64,000 nt of DNA from Bradyrhizobium elkanii USDA 76 (GTDB taxonomy: Bacteria; Pseudomonadota; Alphaproteobacteria; Rhizobiales; Xanthobacteraceae), in NCBI RefSeq assembly GCF_023278185.1, contig NZ_CP066356.1:744001-808000 (forward strand). Direction: 5' to 3'. Below are positions 53,426 to 63,899 of the stretch, in pieces. Made by a program: the position numbers and the translations under genes. The notes beneath the pieces were generated by a model, which saw only the letters and a list, made by a program, of their open reading frames with translations, ran no database searches and was not told the DNA's origin. Within the stretch, counting starts at the first letter, position 1; each line of letters opens with the position of its first letter.

Positions 53426-56400
53426 CTAGTGAGCCGGAGCGGCGAGCGCCGCGGTCCGCTTCGAGGGTTGCTTGACCGGCTTCGCCGCCGCGGGCTGCGC
53501 CGGTGCGCCGTCCCAGCCGCCGGCGGGGGCCGGCACGTTGACCGCATCGCTCGGCTGCGGCTCGGCGGTGAAGGTCTGGATCGCCAGCTTCGCGGCGGCC
53601 AGCGACTGCGGGTCGAGCCGCTTGGCAATATCGTCGCGCTTGTGGCCGGCGTCGGCGTCGCCCTGCGCGGCCGCGAGGCTGAACCACTTGAAGGACTCGG
53701 CGAGGTTCTGTTCGACACCGATGCCGCGGGCATAGAGGATGCCGAGATTGACCTGGCTGTCGGCAACGCCGCGATCGGCCGCCTTGCGGAACCACTGCGC
53801 GGCGCTCTTGTAGTCGGCGCCCTTGCCGCCGCCATCGGCGTCGAGCACGGCGAGATTGTGCATCGCCTTGGCGTTGCCGCGCTCGGCGGCCTGCACATAG
53901 TAGCGTCGCGCCACATCGAAGTCGCGCTTCACGCTGAGGCCCTTCTCGTAGAAGGTGCCGAGCCGGAACATCGCGGGCACCACGCCGGCCTGCGCCGCGC
54001 GGGCATACCATTTGGCGGCTTCGTCGACATTGGCGGTCACGCCCTTGCCCTCTGCAAAGCGGACGCCGACTTCATAAGCCGCGGCCGCATCGCCCTTGAT
54101 CGCGGCGCTGCGCAGCGCCGGACCGCCGATCGCATCGGGCAGCTTCTCGCCCGCCGGGATCTGGACCATGGCGAGCTTGCCGCCGAGCGGCGGTGCGGTC
54201 GGAATCGTGCCGGTCACGTCATTGGCAGCGGCTGTTGGCACCGCGGCCGGCTCAGGCGCGGCGGCGGGTGCGGGCACGGTTGCCGGTGGGATCGTCACCT
54301 GCGCGCTGTCGAGCGTGTTCGGCGCCGGAGTGTTGTTGGACTGGCGGCCGAGCGGGGTCGGCGAGGTCATCGACGGTCCGGGCACTGACGATCCGGGCAC
54401 TGACGGCCCGGGCACGCCGGACGGCGCGGGGGCTGCGGAATTCTCTGCGGGCGGCTGCATGGGCGGCGTGGCCGGCTCGCTGTGCTCGATCGCCGGCATC
54501 TGCGGCGCGGAGCTGGTGTCGAGCAGGTTCATCGCCATCTTGGCGGTCGAGAGCAGGATCACGACCACGCTCGCGCCGACCAGCAGCGAACGAATCTTGG
54601 AGGTGATGGTCGAAGGCTGCGCTTCGGGCGCGCCGGCCGCGGCCGTGCCGGCCTTGGCGGCAGCCGCCTTCGCGGCCTTGTCGGCCTTCTCCTTGGCCTT
54701 GGCTGCAGCCTTGCTCGCGGCGCGCGCCGCCTTCTCGTTGACGGGTTGCGCGGCAGCGGCCTGCGCGGCGCGGCGCGCGGCGGCGATGAAGCTCGATGTC
54801 GAGACCGGCTCCTTCTTGCCGGCGGGAAGATCGCTGATCGCGCGCTCGGAATCCGCGATCCGCTCCGACGGCGAAGCGACGCGGCCGGAGGGGCGTGTGC
54901 CCGGTTCGAGCGGATGATCCGGTGGCAGCTCCGGCGCGATCGCGGCGCGTGCGGACGCCGCATGCGGCTCGAGGATCTCGCTGATCGCGCGCGGCGGCAG
55001 CGGCGGCGGCGCGCTCTCGACCGGCTGCGCGGCATGGAATTCGCGCGGCGCGGACATGAAGTGCTCCTGCGCCAGCGCAGGATTGGGCAATTCGGGCCTG
55101 TACGATTCAGGCTTGTACGCTTCAGCTTTGGGCTGCGCGATCGGCAGCGACATCGCCGCGCGCGGCATCTCCATCCGCGGAGCTTCCATCCGCGGTTCGG
55201 CCGGCGCGGGAGCAGGCGGCGCGGTGCGCACCGTACGCAGATCGTTCTCGATCATCGCAAGACGATCGACGACATGGCCGAGCGTGTTGTGAACGGTCTC
55301 CAGCGAATCCTGGGTGCGGCGGTCGGTCTCCGACTGGCTGAAGCGGATGTCGGACAGCTCGCGCTTCACCATGTCGACGATGCCGCTGTCCATCATCGGC
55401 TGCGGCGAGGAGGTGCTGACGTTGCGGGCGGCGTCGGCCAGCGAGGCGATGTGGGCGTGCTGCGCCTCGAGGTGCCGCATGATGTCATGCAGACCTTCCT
55501 CGACCCGGCCGAGATTGCCGGAGCGCTGGTCGGCGGACCCCAGGCGCTCGAGCAGATAGGAGATGCGCTGCTCGAGATGGGTGAATGCCGACGAACTGTC
55601 GTTGCCGACCTGCAGGCGGTCGATCCGCTCCGACAGCGAGCGCAGCGCGCCTTCGATGGCGTCGGTGTTGTCGTAGCCGGCCGGCCGCTCGCGGGTCTCC
55701 AGCGTCGAGGCCAATGCGGCAATGCGCTGCTCGATCCCGGCGAAGGCATCGCCATGGCTCTCGGCGCGCGACATCTGCGACAGCTGGTCGACCTTCGCGG
55801 CCAGCGCATGCACGTCCCCGGAGAGCTGCAGCAGCGCGTCGTTGGAGGCGACGTTGGAGACGATGGCGCGCAGCGCGGCGATCGCGCTCTCGAGCTGATG
55901 CACCGTCGACGGATCGTCGTTGGCGCGCAGGATCATGTCGAGCTTGGCGCCGAGATTGCGGATCGCCTCGTCGTAGCCGGTGAGCTGCTCGGCGGGCGTC
56001 AGCGTGCGCAGCGCCTCGCGGATTTCCGACAGCGCGCGTTCGATGCCGGCGATCGCCTGACCCTGGCCGTTGCGGCCCTCCTGGCGGAGCTCGTCGATCC
56101 GGTGATGCAGCGAGCGGATCTCGTTCTCGATCGACTCGATCGCCCGGCGCGGCATCGCCTCGGTGATCGCCTGGCGGATCTCCGCAAGCTCGCCGCGGAA
56201 GGCCGCGATCGACTGTTCGATATGGTCGGGCCGCTGCAGCGCCTCGATCTGGCTCGTGATCTTGAGCAGGTGACGCTCGAGCGAGGAGAAGTCGGGCCCG
56301 GCCGGCGCAGCCGGCGGTGGCGGCGCATAGGCGGCCATCGGCGGCGCGCTGCGCGGCGGCATCTGGCGGTGTGCTGATACATCGAGCTCGTTCTGGCGCG

Positions 56401-56959
56401 CGGCGATCTCCGCGATCGCGGAATCGAACGAGGCCGGGCTCAGCGGCGGCGAGGGGCGATAGACCTGGGCCGCGGCGCGCTCGACCGCCTCTGCCTGGCG
56501 CAGCCTCTCCTCCAGTTGCCGGTCATGCATCTGCGACTCACGCTGCATCTGCGATTCACGCATCGGCTGCGGCTGCGGCTCGCGCGCCGGCTGCGGCCGC
56601 GAAATTTGCGACAGCCGGGCATCGAGGCGCGAAATCGCGTCGTTCAGCTGTCGTGCGACGGCGGGCTGGCCGCGCGGCACTTCGGCGCGCACCGCTTCGG
56701 CGCGCGTCAACGGCTTTGCAATCTGTTCGATCTGGCGGGTGATGGCGTCGAGCCGCTGGTGGATATCGGCGACCTCGCGGCTTTCCCGGCTCGGCATCGG
56801 CTGCCGCTGCTCCATGCGCCAATCCGGCGGGCTCGGTTCGCCGACGGTGGAGTTGAGCCAGTCGTTGAGCGACATGCCGGCGCGGCGCGCAGCCGCCTCG
56901 GCCCTTTCGCGGACGGAGGGATCGATGCCGTCAACACTCCACGATACGCGCGAATTCAT
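53426..56959 (-). CDS. PodJ-like polar organelle development protein with SEL1 repeats
   Basis: The 1177-residue protein has an N-terminal RHH-like segment (VRERAEAAARRAGMSLNDWL). A long coiled-coil region (about 60-560) has many repeated heptads such as LSERIDRLQVGND and IEQRIAALASTLETR. Pro/Ala and Lys/Ala-rich stretches follow (about 590-780), then one transmembrane helix (about 788-810) and periplasmic SEL1 repeats (about 950-1110), for example AYEVGVRFAEGKGVTANVDE and AMFRLGTFYEKGLSVKRDFD. This order is that of Caulobacter PodJ and its rhizobial relatives, which mark a cell pole and recruit division/polarity factors. A peptidoglycan-binding end is not evident. Confidence 0.8.
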   Translation of the reverse strand: MNSRVSWSVDGIDPSVRERAEAAARRAGMSLNDWLNSTVGEPSPPDWRMEQRQPMPSRESREVADIHQRLDAITRQIEQIAKPLTRAEAVRAEVPRGQPAVARQLNDAISRLDARLSQISRPQPAREPQPQPMRESQMQRESQMHDRQLEERLRQAEAVERAAAQVYRPSPPLSPASFDSAIAEIAARQNELDVSAHRQMPPRSAPPMAAYAPPPPAAPAGPDFSSLERHLLKITSQIEALQRPDHIEQSIAAFRGELAEIRQAITEAMPRRAIESIENEIRSLHHRIDELRQEGRNGQGQAIAGIERALSEIREALRTLTPAEQLTGYDEAIRNLGAKLDMILRANDDPSTVHQLESAIAALRAIVSNVASNDALLQLSGDVHALAAKVDQLSQMSRAESHGDAFAGIEQRIAALASTLETRERPAGYDNTDAIEGALRSLSERIDRLQVGNDSSSAFTHLEQRISYLLERLGSADQRSGNLGRVEEGLHDIMRHLEAQHAHIASLADAARNVSTSSPQPMMDSGIVDMVKRELSDIRFSQSETDRRTQDSLETVHNTLGHVVDRLAMIENDLRTVRTAPPAPAPAEPRMEAPRMEMPRAAMSLPIAQPKAEAYKPESYRPELPNPALAQEHFMSAPREFHAAQPVESAPPPLPPRAISEILEPHAASARAAIAPELPPDHPLEPGTRPSGRVASPSERIADSERAISDLPAGKKEPVSTSSFIAAARRAAQAAAAQPVNEKAARAASKAAAKAKEKADKAAKAAAAKAGTAAAGAPEAQPSTITSKIRSLLVGASVVVILLSTAKMAMNLLDTSSAPQMPAIEHSEPATPPMQPPAENSAAPAPSGVPGPSVPGSSVPGPSMTSPTPLGRQSNNTPAPNTLDSAQVTIPPATVPAPAAAPEPAAVPTAAANDVTGTIPTAPPLGGKLAMVQIPAGEKLPDAIGGPALRSAAIKGDAAAAYEVGVRFAEGKGVTANVDEAAKWYARAAQAGVVPAMFRLGTFYEKGLSVKRDFDVARRYYVQAAERGNAKAMHNLAVLDADGGGKGADYKSAAQWFRKAADRGVADSQVNLGILYARGIGVEQNLAESFKWFSLAAAQGDADAGHKRDDIAKRLDPQSLAAAKLAIQTFTAEPQPSDAVNVPAPAGGWDGAPAQPAAAKPVKQPSKRTAALAAPAH

Positions 56960-57085
56960 GATTCCGTCCGGTCCCGACTCCGGCGCTACACCCTGCGCCC
57001 GCAGCCTCCCCGCGCATTCCCGTTAAGAGACAATCGAATTCTGCGCCGGGCGTCTGCCTCAGCTGCTGACTTTTTCCCGTCACGG

Positions 57086-57100
57086 TAAATAACGGGTTAA
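57086..57100 (-). promoter_or_regulatory. Possible CtrA-like site upstream of the PodJ-like gene
   Basis: On the gene's strand this reads TTAACCCGTTATTTA: TTAA, seven bases, TTTA, one mismatch from the CtrA consensus TTAA-N7-TTAA. It lies about 130 bases before the start codon. One near-match can occur by chance. Confidence 0.2.
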
Positions 57101-57236
57101 GGAATGCGGCCGACGGGCTCTAAAGTTAGGGAATCCGGGAACCTGTTGCGCCGGATCAGGACAGGGCTATCGTTTTCAGGCAGTGCGATTTCCGCTTTGT
57201 GTGACGGCACGCACAACCGCAGGCTTGCGATTGTTT

Positions 57237-57824
57237 CTAGCCGTTGCTTTCGCGCTTGCCGTCGTCGAGCGGCAGCACATTGCCGCGGCCGGACATCGCC
57301 GACAGCGCGTCGAGCGCCTCCTCGCACCATTCCACCACCATGCGCTCATGGCGCATCCCGAGGCGCAGGCTGAGCATCTTGCCGACGTCGGCCGGCGGTG
57401 CGGTGCCGTCGGGAAAGCGCTTGTTGAGCAGGCGCTCATAGCGCTCATAGCGGTCGCGGTGATGCTCCAGCCGCGCCATCAGGTCGGTGCGCAGCGGCTC
57501 GATGTCGACGCAATCGAGCGCATAGAGCCGGACCAAAAGGTCGTCCTTGATAGAGGGCGGAACGCTCGGTCGCGCCGCCCAGTGCTTCAGCGCCGCGCGG
57601 CCCTCGGCCGTCAGCGTGTAGACCAGCTTGTTGGGCTTGCCCGACTGCACCACCTCGCGGCCCTGGACATGGCCCTTGTCGCGCAGCCGCGAGAGCTCGC
57701 GGTAGATCTGCTGGTGGTCGGCCTTCCAGAAGAAGCCGATCGAGGCGTCGAACGTCTTGGCGAGCTCGTAGCCCGTCATCGGACGTTCCGTGAGGCAGGC
57801 GAGGATTGCGTCACCGAGTGCCAA
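57237..57824 (-). CDS. PadR family transcriptional regulator
   Basis: The 195-residue protein has an N-terminal winged helix (about 1-80) with PMTGYELAKTFDASIGFFWK and QQIYRELSRLRDKGHVQGRE, the PadR signature. The C-terminal Vir_act_alpha_C-type helical domain (about 90-175) has DLMARLEHHRDRYERYERLL. The start is TTG 57824, decided by GGAGG six bases upstream on its strand; no ATG fits. It is divergent from the NTF2-like and beta-oxidation genes and probably represses them, releasing DNA on binding a fatty- or aromatic-acid derivative. Confidence 0.87.
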   Translation of the reverse strand: MALGDAILACLTERPMTGYELAKTFDASIGFFWKADHQQIYRELSRLRDKGHVQGREVVQSGKPNKLVYTLTAEGRAALKHWAARPSVPPSIKDDLLVRLYALDCVDIEPLRTDLMARLEHHRDRYERYERLLNKRFPDGTAPPADVGKMLSLRLGMRHERMVVEWCEEALDALSAMSGRGNVLPLDDGKRESNG

Positions 57825-57870
57825 CGCCCACCTCCATCTCAGTTCCCAGGAAGACCATTCTGAAGTCCGC

Positions 57871-57909
57871 TTGACTTTATGCGTTACTGTGCATATGCGT
57901 CAATATGCA
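57871..57909 (+). promoter_or_regulatory. Promoter with overlapping PadR operator candidate
   Basis: TTGACT at 57871-57876 could be a -35 box, with TATGCG at 57894-57899 as a weak -10 at 17-base spacing. Over it lies a perfect inverted repeat TGCATAT-GCGTCA-ATATGCA (57890-57909), the only clear dyad in the 164-base PadR/NTF2 gap. The placement suits repression of both divergent units. Confidence 0.5.
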
Positions 57910-57988
57910 TATGGTGATCGGCGTGCCGCCCTGTCGCGCGCGCCGGTGGTTCAGGCTTTTCTTAAACCCCGCCGCAGGAGACGTCCGA

Positions 57989-58405
57989 ATGAGCAAGCCG
58001 GGCCTCGACAAGTGGTACGCCTACATGAAGTCCCACGACACAGCCGCTCTGTGGGATCTGCTGCATCCCGACGCGGTGTTCGAAAGCCCGGTCGTGCACA
58101 CGCCGCAGCGCGGCCGTGACATCACCTTCAAATATCTCACCAGCGCCGCCAAGGTGCTCGGCGGCCCGACCTTCAAGTATCTCGGCGAGTGGCAGAGTGA
58201 CGCCGGCGCGGTGCTCGAATTCGAGAACGAGATCGACGGCATCAAGCTCAACGGCGTCGACATCATCACGTTCGATGGTGACGGCCGGATCACGCATTTC
58301 AAGGTGATGGTGCGTCCGCTCAAGGCGATCAACCTGCTGCATCGGATGATGGGCGAGGAGTTGATGAAGCAAAGCGGCGCAACGTCGCAATCACAGTCGC
58401 GATAG
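57989..58405 (+). CDS. NTF2-like (SnoaL) protein
   Basis: The 138-residue protein has the NTF2 pattern: MSKPGLDKWYAYMKSHDTAA helix, LLHPDAVFESPVVHTPQRGR loop, then strands with AVLEFENEIDGIKLNGVDII and FDGDGRITHFKVMVRPLKAI. Proteins of this kind are found next to acyl-CoA dehydrogenase genes; the role is unknown. AGGAG precedes ATG 57989; an upstream in-frame ATG at 57905 overlaps the operator and was rejected. The acyl-CoA dehydrogenase gene follows 108 bases later. Confidence 0.8.
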   Translation: MSKPGLDKWYAYMKSHDTAALWDLLHPDAVFESPVVHTPQRGRDITFKYLTSAAKVLGGPTFKYLGEWQSDAGAVLEFENEIDGIKLNGVDIITFDGDGRITHFKVMVRPLKAINLLHRMMGEELMKQSGATSQSQSR

Positions 58406-58513
58406 CATCTGCCGCGGACCTCCGGAACCGGATAAGGTCCGCTCCAACAAACCCAAGGACACGCTGCGCAGCGTCCGTCGCACATGCGGCCACGTGCCAG
58501 CCGGGAGACCAGC

Positions 58514-60301
58514 ATGCCAACCTACAAAGCCCCCGTCGAAGACGTCAGCTTCCTGCTCAACGACGTTTTCCAGATCGACCGCTACGGCAATCTTCCCGGC
58601 TTCACCGATGCGTCGGCCGATGTGCGCGAGGCGATCCTCGGCGAGGCCGCCAAGCTCAGCGAAGAGGTGCTGCAACCGCTCAATCGCACAGGCGATCTCG
58701 AAGGCTGCAAGCGCAACGACGACGGCAGCGTCTCCACGCCGAAGGGCTTCAAGGACGCCTTCAAGCAGGTCGCTGAAGGCGGCTGGCTCGGCCTGTCGGC
58801 GCCGACGGAGTTTGGCGGCCAGGGCCTGCCGGTGACGCTCTCGCAGGCGGTCAACGAATTCCAGATCTCCGCCAACATGGCGTTTTCGATGTATGGCGGG
58901 CTGACCATGGGCGCGACCGCCGCGCTGCTGGTGCACGGCACCCCCGAGCAGAAGCAGACCTATGTGCCGAAGATGGTCGCCGGCGAGTGGACCGGCACCA
59001 TGAACCTGACCGAGCCGCATTGCGGCACCGATCTCGGCCTGCTCCGCACCAAGGCGGTGCGCCAGGCCGACGGCAGCTTCAAGATCACCGGCACCAAGAT
59101 CTTCATCTCCGCCGGCGAGCACGACCTCACTGAGAACATCATCCATCTCGTGCTGGCGCGCATCGAAGGCGCGCCGGCCGGCATCAAGGGCGTCTCGCTG
59201 TTCGTGGTGCCGAAGGTGCTGGTCAATGCCGACGGCTCGCTCGGGGCGCGCAACGGCGTCAGTTGCGGCTCGATCGAGCACAAGATGGGCATCCACGGCA
59301 ATTCCACCTGTGTGATGAACTACGACAACGCCACCGGCTGGCTGATCGGCGAAGAGAACAAGGGCATGCAGGGCATGTTCGTGATGATGAACGAGGCTCG
59401 CCTCGGCGTCGCCGTGCAGGGCCTCGCGCAGTCCGAGGTCGCCTATCAGAACGCGGTCGCCTATGCCCGCGAGCGCCTGCAGGGCCGCTCGCTGACCGGT
59501 GTCAAGGAGCCCGAGAAGCCGGCCGATCCGATCATCGTGCATCCCGACGTTCGCCGCACCCTGCTCACCATCCGCGCCTTCAACGAGGCGGCGCGCGCCA
59601 TGGTGGTGTGGACCGCGCTGAAGAGCGACGTCGCGCACCGCTCCAACGACGCTGGGGATCGCCAGGCCGCCGACGATCACATGGGCCTGATGACGCCGGT
59701 GCTGAAGGGCGTCCTGACCGACACCGGGTTCGCCAACACGGTCTCGGCGCAACAGATGTTCGGTGGCCACGGCTACATCGCCGAGCACGGCATGGAGCAG
59801 TTCGTGCGCGATGCGCGCATCGCGATGATCTATGAGGGCGCCAACGGCATCCAGGCGCTCGACCTGGTCGGCCGCAAGCTGCCGCGCGACGGCGGCCGCG
59901 CCGCGATGGCGTTCTTCGGCGAGGTCGGCGCCTTCGCCAAGGAGCACGGCGCCGACGAAGCGATGAAGCCGTTCATCACCCCGCTTTCCACCGCGCTCGG
60001 CCATCTGCAGCAGGCCACCGGCTGGCTGATGCAGAACGCGCTGACCAAGCCCGACAATGCCGGCGCCGCCGCGACCGATTACATGAAATTGTTCGGCCTG
60101 GTCGCGCTCGGCTACATGTGGGCGAAGATGGCCAAGGTGGCGCAGGACAAGGCCGCCGCCGGCGCCACGCCCTACCTCAACACCAAGCTCGTGACCGGCC
60201 GCTTCTTCATGGAGAAGCTGCTGCCGGAGACCGCCGTGCATCTGGCCCGGATCCAGAGCGGCAGCGCCACCACGATGGAATTGGCCGCGGAAGCGTTCTG
60301 A
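58514..60301 (+). CDS. Acyl-CoA dehydrogenase (long form)
   Basis: The 595-residue FAD enzyme catalyses the first step of beta-oxidation. NLTEPHCGTDLGLLRTKAV and ITGTKIFISAGEHDLTENII bind FAD and substrate; QMFGGHGYIAEHGMEQFVRD is the C-terminal core, and the catalytic-base Glu lies in IYEGANGIQALDLVGRKL (about residue 440). About 110 extra residues at the C-terminus form the additional domain of this long bacterial subgroup. GGGAG precedes ATG 58514. It is part of the beta-oxidation unit. Confidence 0.93.
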   Translation: MPTYKAPVEDVSFLLNDVFQIDRYGNLPGFTDASADVREAILGEAAKLSEEVLQPLNRTGDLEGCKRNDDGSVSTPKGFKDAFKQVAEGGWLGLSAPTEFGGQGLPVTLSQAVNEFQISANMAFSMYGGLTMGATAALLVHGTPEQKQTYVPKMVAGEWTGTMNLTEPHCGTDLGLLRTKAVRQADGSFKITGTKIFISAGEHDLTENIIHLVLARIEGAPAGIKGVSLFVVPKVLVNADGSLGARNGVSCGSIEHKMGIHGNSTCVMNYDNATGWLIGEENKGMQGMFVMMNEARLGVAVQGLAQSEVAYQNAVAYARERLQGRSLTGVKEPEKPADPIIVHPDVRRTLLTIRAFNEAARAMVVWTALKSDVAHRSNDAGDRQAADDHMGLMTPVLKGVLTDTGFANTVSAQQMFGGHGYIAEHGMEQFVRDARIAMIYEGANGIQALDLVGRKLPRDGGRAAMAFFGEVGAFAKEHGADEAMKPFITPLSTALGHLQQATGWLMQNALTKPDNAGAAATDYMKLFGLVALGYMWAKMAKVAQDKAAAGATPYLNTKLVTGRFFMEKLLPETAVHLARIQSGSATTMELAAEAF

Positions 60302-60302
60302 A

Positions 60303-60393
60303 GCGTTTTCCAGCGAAGTGGAGACCGGTTCGAGTGAAGAAAATGCGTCAAACAAGAAAGCCTTGAAAATTGCCGCCGCACCGCTGCGGCGGC
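60303..60393. repeat. Repeat unit plus hairpin between beta-oxidation genes
   Basis: GCGTTTTCCAGCGAAGTGGA and AAGAAAATGCGTCAAACAAG (60303-60356) match the 17583 repeat without its hairpin. A separate perfect 9-bp hairpin GCCGCCGCA/TGCGGCGGC (60372-60393) follows. Either could cause partial termination before the thiolase gene. Confidence 0.55.
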
Positions 60394-60438
60394 GGGTCCT
60401 TCCATATATATTATGATCCTCATATCAAGGAGGGCGTC

Positions 60439-61647
60439 ATGCCTGAGGCATACATCTACGATCACGTTCGTACCCCGCGCGGCCGCGGCAAGGCCGACGG
60501 CGCGCTGCACGAGGTCACCGCGCTGGCGCTCGCCACGGTGCCGCTGAAGTCGCTCAAGGAGCGCAACAATCTTCCCGCGGATTCCGTCGACGACGTCGTG
60601 CTTGGCGTGGTCGACCCGGTCGGCGAGGCCGGATCCGACATCGCCCGCTTCGCGGCGCTGAACGCCGGCCTCGGCGAGAAGGTGCCAGGCGTGCAGATCA
60701 GCCGCTTCTGCGCCTCCGGCCTCGATGCCGTGAACTTTGCCGCAGCCCAGATCATGAGCGGCCAGCATGAGCTCGTGATCGGCGGCGGCGCGGAATCGAT
60801 GAGCCGCGTCGGCATCGGCGCCTCCGGCGGCGCCTGGCCGATGGATCCCTCGATGGCGGTGCCGGCCTATTTCATGCCGCAGGGCATCTCGGCCGACCTG
60901 ATCGCGACCAAATACGGTTTCTCGCGCGACGACGTCGACGCCTACGCAGTGCAGAGCCAGCAGCGCGCGGCCAAGGCCTGGGACGAGGGCCGCTTCGGCA
61001 AGTCGGTGGTGCCGGTCAAGGACGTCAACGGCCTGACCATTCTCGCCAAGGACGAGCACATGCGCCCGACCACGACGATGCAGTCGCTGGCGCAGCTGCA
61101 GCCGTCATTTGCGGCGATGGCGGCGATGGCCGGGTTCGACGCGGTGGCGATCCAGTCGCATCCCGAGGTCGAGAAGGTCAATTACGTGCATCACGCCGGC
61201 AATTCCTCCGGCATCGTCGACGGCGCCGGCGCCGTACTGCTCGGCAGCAAGGAGGCGGGCGCCAAGTATGGCCTGAAGCCGCGGGCGAAAATCCGCGCCT
61301 TCGCCAATATCGGCTCGGAGCCCGCGATGATGCTGACCGGCCCGGTCGACGTCACCGAAAAGCTGTTCGAACGCTCCGGCATGAAGAAGTCGGACATCGA
61401 CCTGTTCGAGCTCAACGAGGCCTTCGCCTCGGTGGTGCTGCGCTACATCCAGGCGTTCGACATCGACAACGCCAAGATCAACGTCAATGGCGGCGCGATC
61501 GCGCTCGGCCATCCGTTAGGGGCGACCGGCGCGATGATCCTCGGCACCGTGCTCGACGAGCTCGAGCGCACCAACAAGGAAACCGCGCTGGTGACGCTGT
61601 GCATCGGCGGCGGCATGGGCACCGCCACCATCATCGAGCGCGTCTGA
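60439..61647 (+). CDS. fadA: Acetyl-CoA C-acyltransferase (thiolase)
   Basis: The 402-residue thiolase cleaves 3-ketoacyl-CoA. Acyl-accepting C91 lies in [17 protein letters not shown], catalytic His in [17 protein letters not shown] and the second Cys in [14 protein letters not shown]. The N-terminus [20 protein letters not shown] is typical. AAGGAGGG before ATG 60439 is a strong RBS. The bifunctional FadB/FadJ-type gene follows 18 bases later, forming a FadAB-like pair. Confidence 0.94.
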   Translation: MPEAYIYDHVRTPRGRGKADGALHEVTALALATVPLKSLKERNNLPADSVDDVVLGVVDPVGEAGSDIARFAALNAGLGEKVPGVQISRFCASGLDAVNFAAAQIMSGQHELVIGGGAESMSRVGIGASGGAWPMDPSMAVPAYFMPQGISADLIATKYGFSRDDVDAYAVQSQQRAAKAWDEGRFGKSVVPVKDVNGLTILAKDEHMRPTTTMQSLAQLQPSFAAMAAMAGFDAVAIQSHPEVEKVNYVHHAGNSSGIVDGAGAVLLGSKEAGAKYGLKPRAKIRAFANIGSEPAMMLTGPVDVTEKLFERSGMKKSDIDLFELNEAFASVVLRYIQAFDIDNAKINVNGGAIALGHPLGATGAMILGTVLDELERTNKETALVTLCIGGGMGTATIIERV

Positions 61648-61665
61648 GGCGAGGGAGCGAGCAAC

Positions 61666-63879
61666 ATGGCTTACAAGAATTTCAAGTTCGAAGTCGACGC
61701 CGACGGCATTGCGCTCGTCACCTGGGACATCCCTGATCGTTCGATGAACGTGTTCGACGAGCTCTCGACCCAGGAGATCGACGAGATCATCAAGCAGACG
61801 ACCGGCGATGCCGCGATCAAGGGCGTCGTGATCACCTCGGCCAAGGAGGCGTTCTGCGCCGGCGCCGACCTTTCGATGCTCGAGGGCATGAACCGCAGCT
61901 ACGCGCAGCTTCTGAAGGAGAAGGGCGAGGAAGCCGCGAACCAGATGCTGTTCGAGCAGAGCCGCCGGATGTCGCAGTCGTTCCGCGCGATCGAGACCTC
62001 GGGCAAGCCGTGGGTCGCCGCGATCAACGGCCTTGCGCTCGGCGGCGGCTTCGAGATCACGCTGGCCTGCCACTACCGCGTCGCGGCTGAGAACCCCAAG
62101 ACCCGGCTCGGCCTGCCCGAGATCAAGGTCGGCCTGTTCCCCGGCGCCGGCGGCACCCAGCGCGTGCCGCGTCTCGTGCAGCCGGCGGACGCGATGCAAT
62201 TGCTGCTCAAGGGTGAGGCGGTCAATCTCACCCGCGCCAAGGCGCTCAACTTGATTCACGCCGTGGTGCCCGCGGCCGATCTGATCAAGGCCGCCAAGGA
62301 CTGGATCAAGGGCGGCGGCAAGGCGGTCGCGCCGTGGGACGAGAAGGGCTTCAAACTGCCCGGCGGCCCGGTCTTCTCCAAGATGGGCATGCAGATGTTC
62401 CCGGCCGGCAACGCGATCTACCGCCGCGAGACCTACGACAACTATCCGGCCGCTCGCGCCATCATGAGCTGCGTCTATGAAGGCCTGCAGCTGCCGATCG
62501 ACGCTGCGCTGCGGGTCGAGTCGCGCTACTTCACCAAGGTGCTGCGCTCGAAGGAAGCGGCGGCGATGATCCGCTCGCTGTTCCTGTCGATGCAGGAACT
62601 GAACAAGGGCGCCCGCCGCCCGGCGGGCGTGCCGCCGACCAAGGTGAAGAAGCTCGCCGTGATCGGCGCCGGCTTCATGGGCGCCAGCGTCGGCTATGTC
62701 TCGGCGCAGGCCGGCATCGACGTCGTGCTGGTCGATCGCGACCAGGAGAGCGCCGACAAGGGCAAGGGCCACGCCAAGACCGTGGTCGACGGCCTGATCG
62801 CCAAGGGGCGGATGAAGCAGGACGCGGCCGACGCCATCCTGGCGCGGATCTCGGCAACGGCCGACTACAACGTGATCGCAGACTGCGACCTCGTCATCGA
62901 GGCCGTGTTCGAAGACCGCAAGGTCAAGGCTGACACCTATGCCAAGGCGCAGCCGCTGCTCAAGGAGGGCGCGATCTTCGCCTCCAACACCTCGACCTTG
63001 CCGATCAATTCGCTGGCCGAGGAGTTCAAGGACCAGGGCAAGTTCATCGGCATCCACTTCTTCTCGCCGGTCGAGAAGATGATGCTGGTCGAGATCATCC
63101 TCGGCAAGAACACCGGCGACGTCGCGCTGGCGACCGCACTCGACTATGTGCGCGCCATCGGCAAGACGCCCATCGTGGTGAACGACTCCCGTGGCTTCTT
63201 CGCCAACCGTTGCGTGATGCGCTACATCTCCGAGGGCAACGAGATGCTGCTCGAAGGCGTGCCGCCGGCGATGATCGAGAACACCGCCAAGATGGCCGGC
63301 ATGCCGGTCGGGCCGCTGTCGCTGCAGGACGAGGTTGCGCTTGATCTCGGCCTGAAGATCACCAAGGCGACCGAGGCCGATCTCGGCCCCAACGCGATCG
63401 ACCAGGCGCAGAAGAAGCTGATGGTCGAGATGGTCGAGAAGCAGGGCCGCTTCGGCCGCAAGAACGGCAAGGGCTTCTACGACTATCCCGAGAAGGGCAA
63501 GGGCCAGAAGAACCTGTGGCCGGGGCTCGCCAATCTGCAGCCGAAGCAGCTCGATCCCGACACGCTCAGCGTCGAGGAATTGAAGCAGCGCTTCCTGGTG
63601 GTGCAGGCGGTGGAGGCCGCGCGCACCGTCGAGGATCACGTCATCACCGACGTGCGCGAGGCCGATGTCGGCTCGATCCTCGGCTTCGGCTTCGCGCCGT
63701 TCACCGGCGGTGCGCTGTCCTACATCGACTTCATGGGCACCAAGAACTTCGTAGCGCTCTGCCACAGCTTCGAGAAGAAGTACGGCTCGCGCTTCACGCC
63801 GCCGAAGCTGCTCGAGGAGATGGCCGCCAAGGGCGAAACCTTCTACGGCCGCTTCCCGCCGAAGAAACAGGCGGCGTAA
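61666..63879 (+). CDS. fadJ: Bifunctional enoyl-CoA hydratase / 3-hydroxyacyl-CoA dehydrogenase (FadJ/FadB-like)
   Basis: The 737-residue protein has an N-terminal crotonase domain (about 1-190) with [20 protein letters not shown] and [20 protein letters not shown]; the catalytic Glu pair lies in [20 protein letters not shown]. The NAD-binding dehydrogenase (about 325-500) has [20 protein letters not shown] and [15 protein letters not shown], with the catalytic His in [17 protein letters not shown]. The C-terminal 3HCDH domain has [10 protein letters not shown]. It forms a complex with the thiolase encoded just upstream. Confidence 0.94.
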   Translation: MAYKNFKFEVDADGIALVTWDIPDRSMNVFDELSTQEIDEIIKQTTGDAAIKGVVITSAKEAFCAGADLSMLEGMNRSYAQLLKEKGEEAANQMLFEQSRRMSQSFRAIETSGKPWVAAINGLALGGGFEITLACHYRVAAENPKTRLGLPEIKVGLFPGAGGTQRVPRLVQPADAMQLLLKGEAVNLTRAKALNLIHAVVPAADLIKAAKDWIKGGGKAVAPWDEKGFKLPGGPVFSKMGMQMFPAGNAIYRRETYDNYPAARAIMSCVYEGLQLPIDAALRVESRYFTKVLRSKEAAAMIRSLFLSMQELNKGARRPAGVPPTKVKKLAVIGAGFMGASVGYVSAQAGIDVVLVDRDQESADKGKGHAKTVVDGLIAKGRMKQDAADAILARISATADYNVIADCDLVIEAVFEDRKVKADTYAKAQPLLKEGAIFASNTSTLPINSLAEEFKDQGKFIGIHFFSPVEKMMLVEIILGKNTGDVALATALDYVRAIGKTPIVVNDSRGFFANRCVMRYISEGNEMLLEGVPPAMIENTAKMAGMPVGPLSLQDEVALDLGLKITKATEADLGPNAIDQAQKKLMVEMVEKQGRFGRKNGKGFYDYPEKGKGQKNLWPGLANLQPKQLDPDTLSVEELKQRFLVVQAVEAARTVEDHVITDVREADVGSILGFGFAPFTGGALSYIDFMGTKNFVALCHSFEKKYGSRFTPPKLLEEMAAKGETFYGRFPPKKQAA

Positions 63880-63899
63880 ACTTCCGGGGCAAACTCGCG

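Noticed and set aside
54482..56377. 631-codon plus frame
   Set aside because: Antisense shadow of the PodJ-like gene; Arg-rich, no motif.
61516..63765. 749-codon minus frame
   Set aside because: Antisense shadow of the FadJ-like gene; no start-site or domain support.
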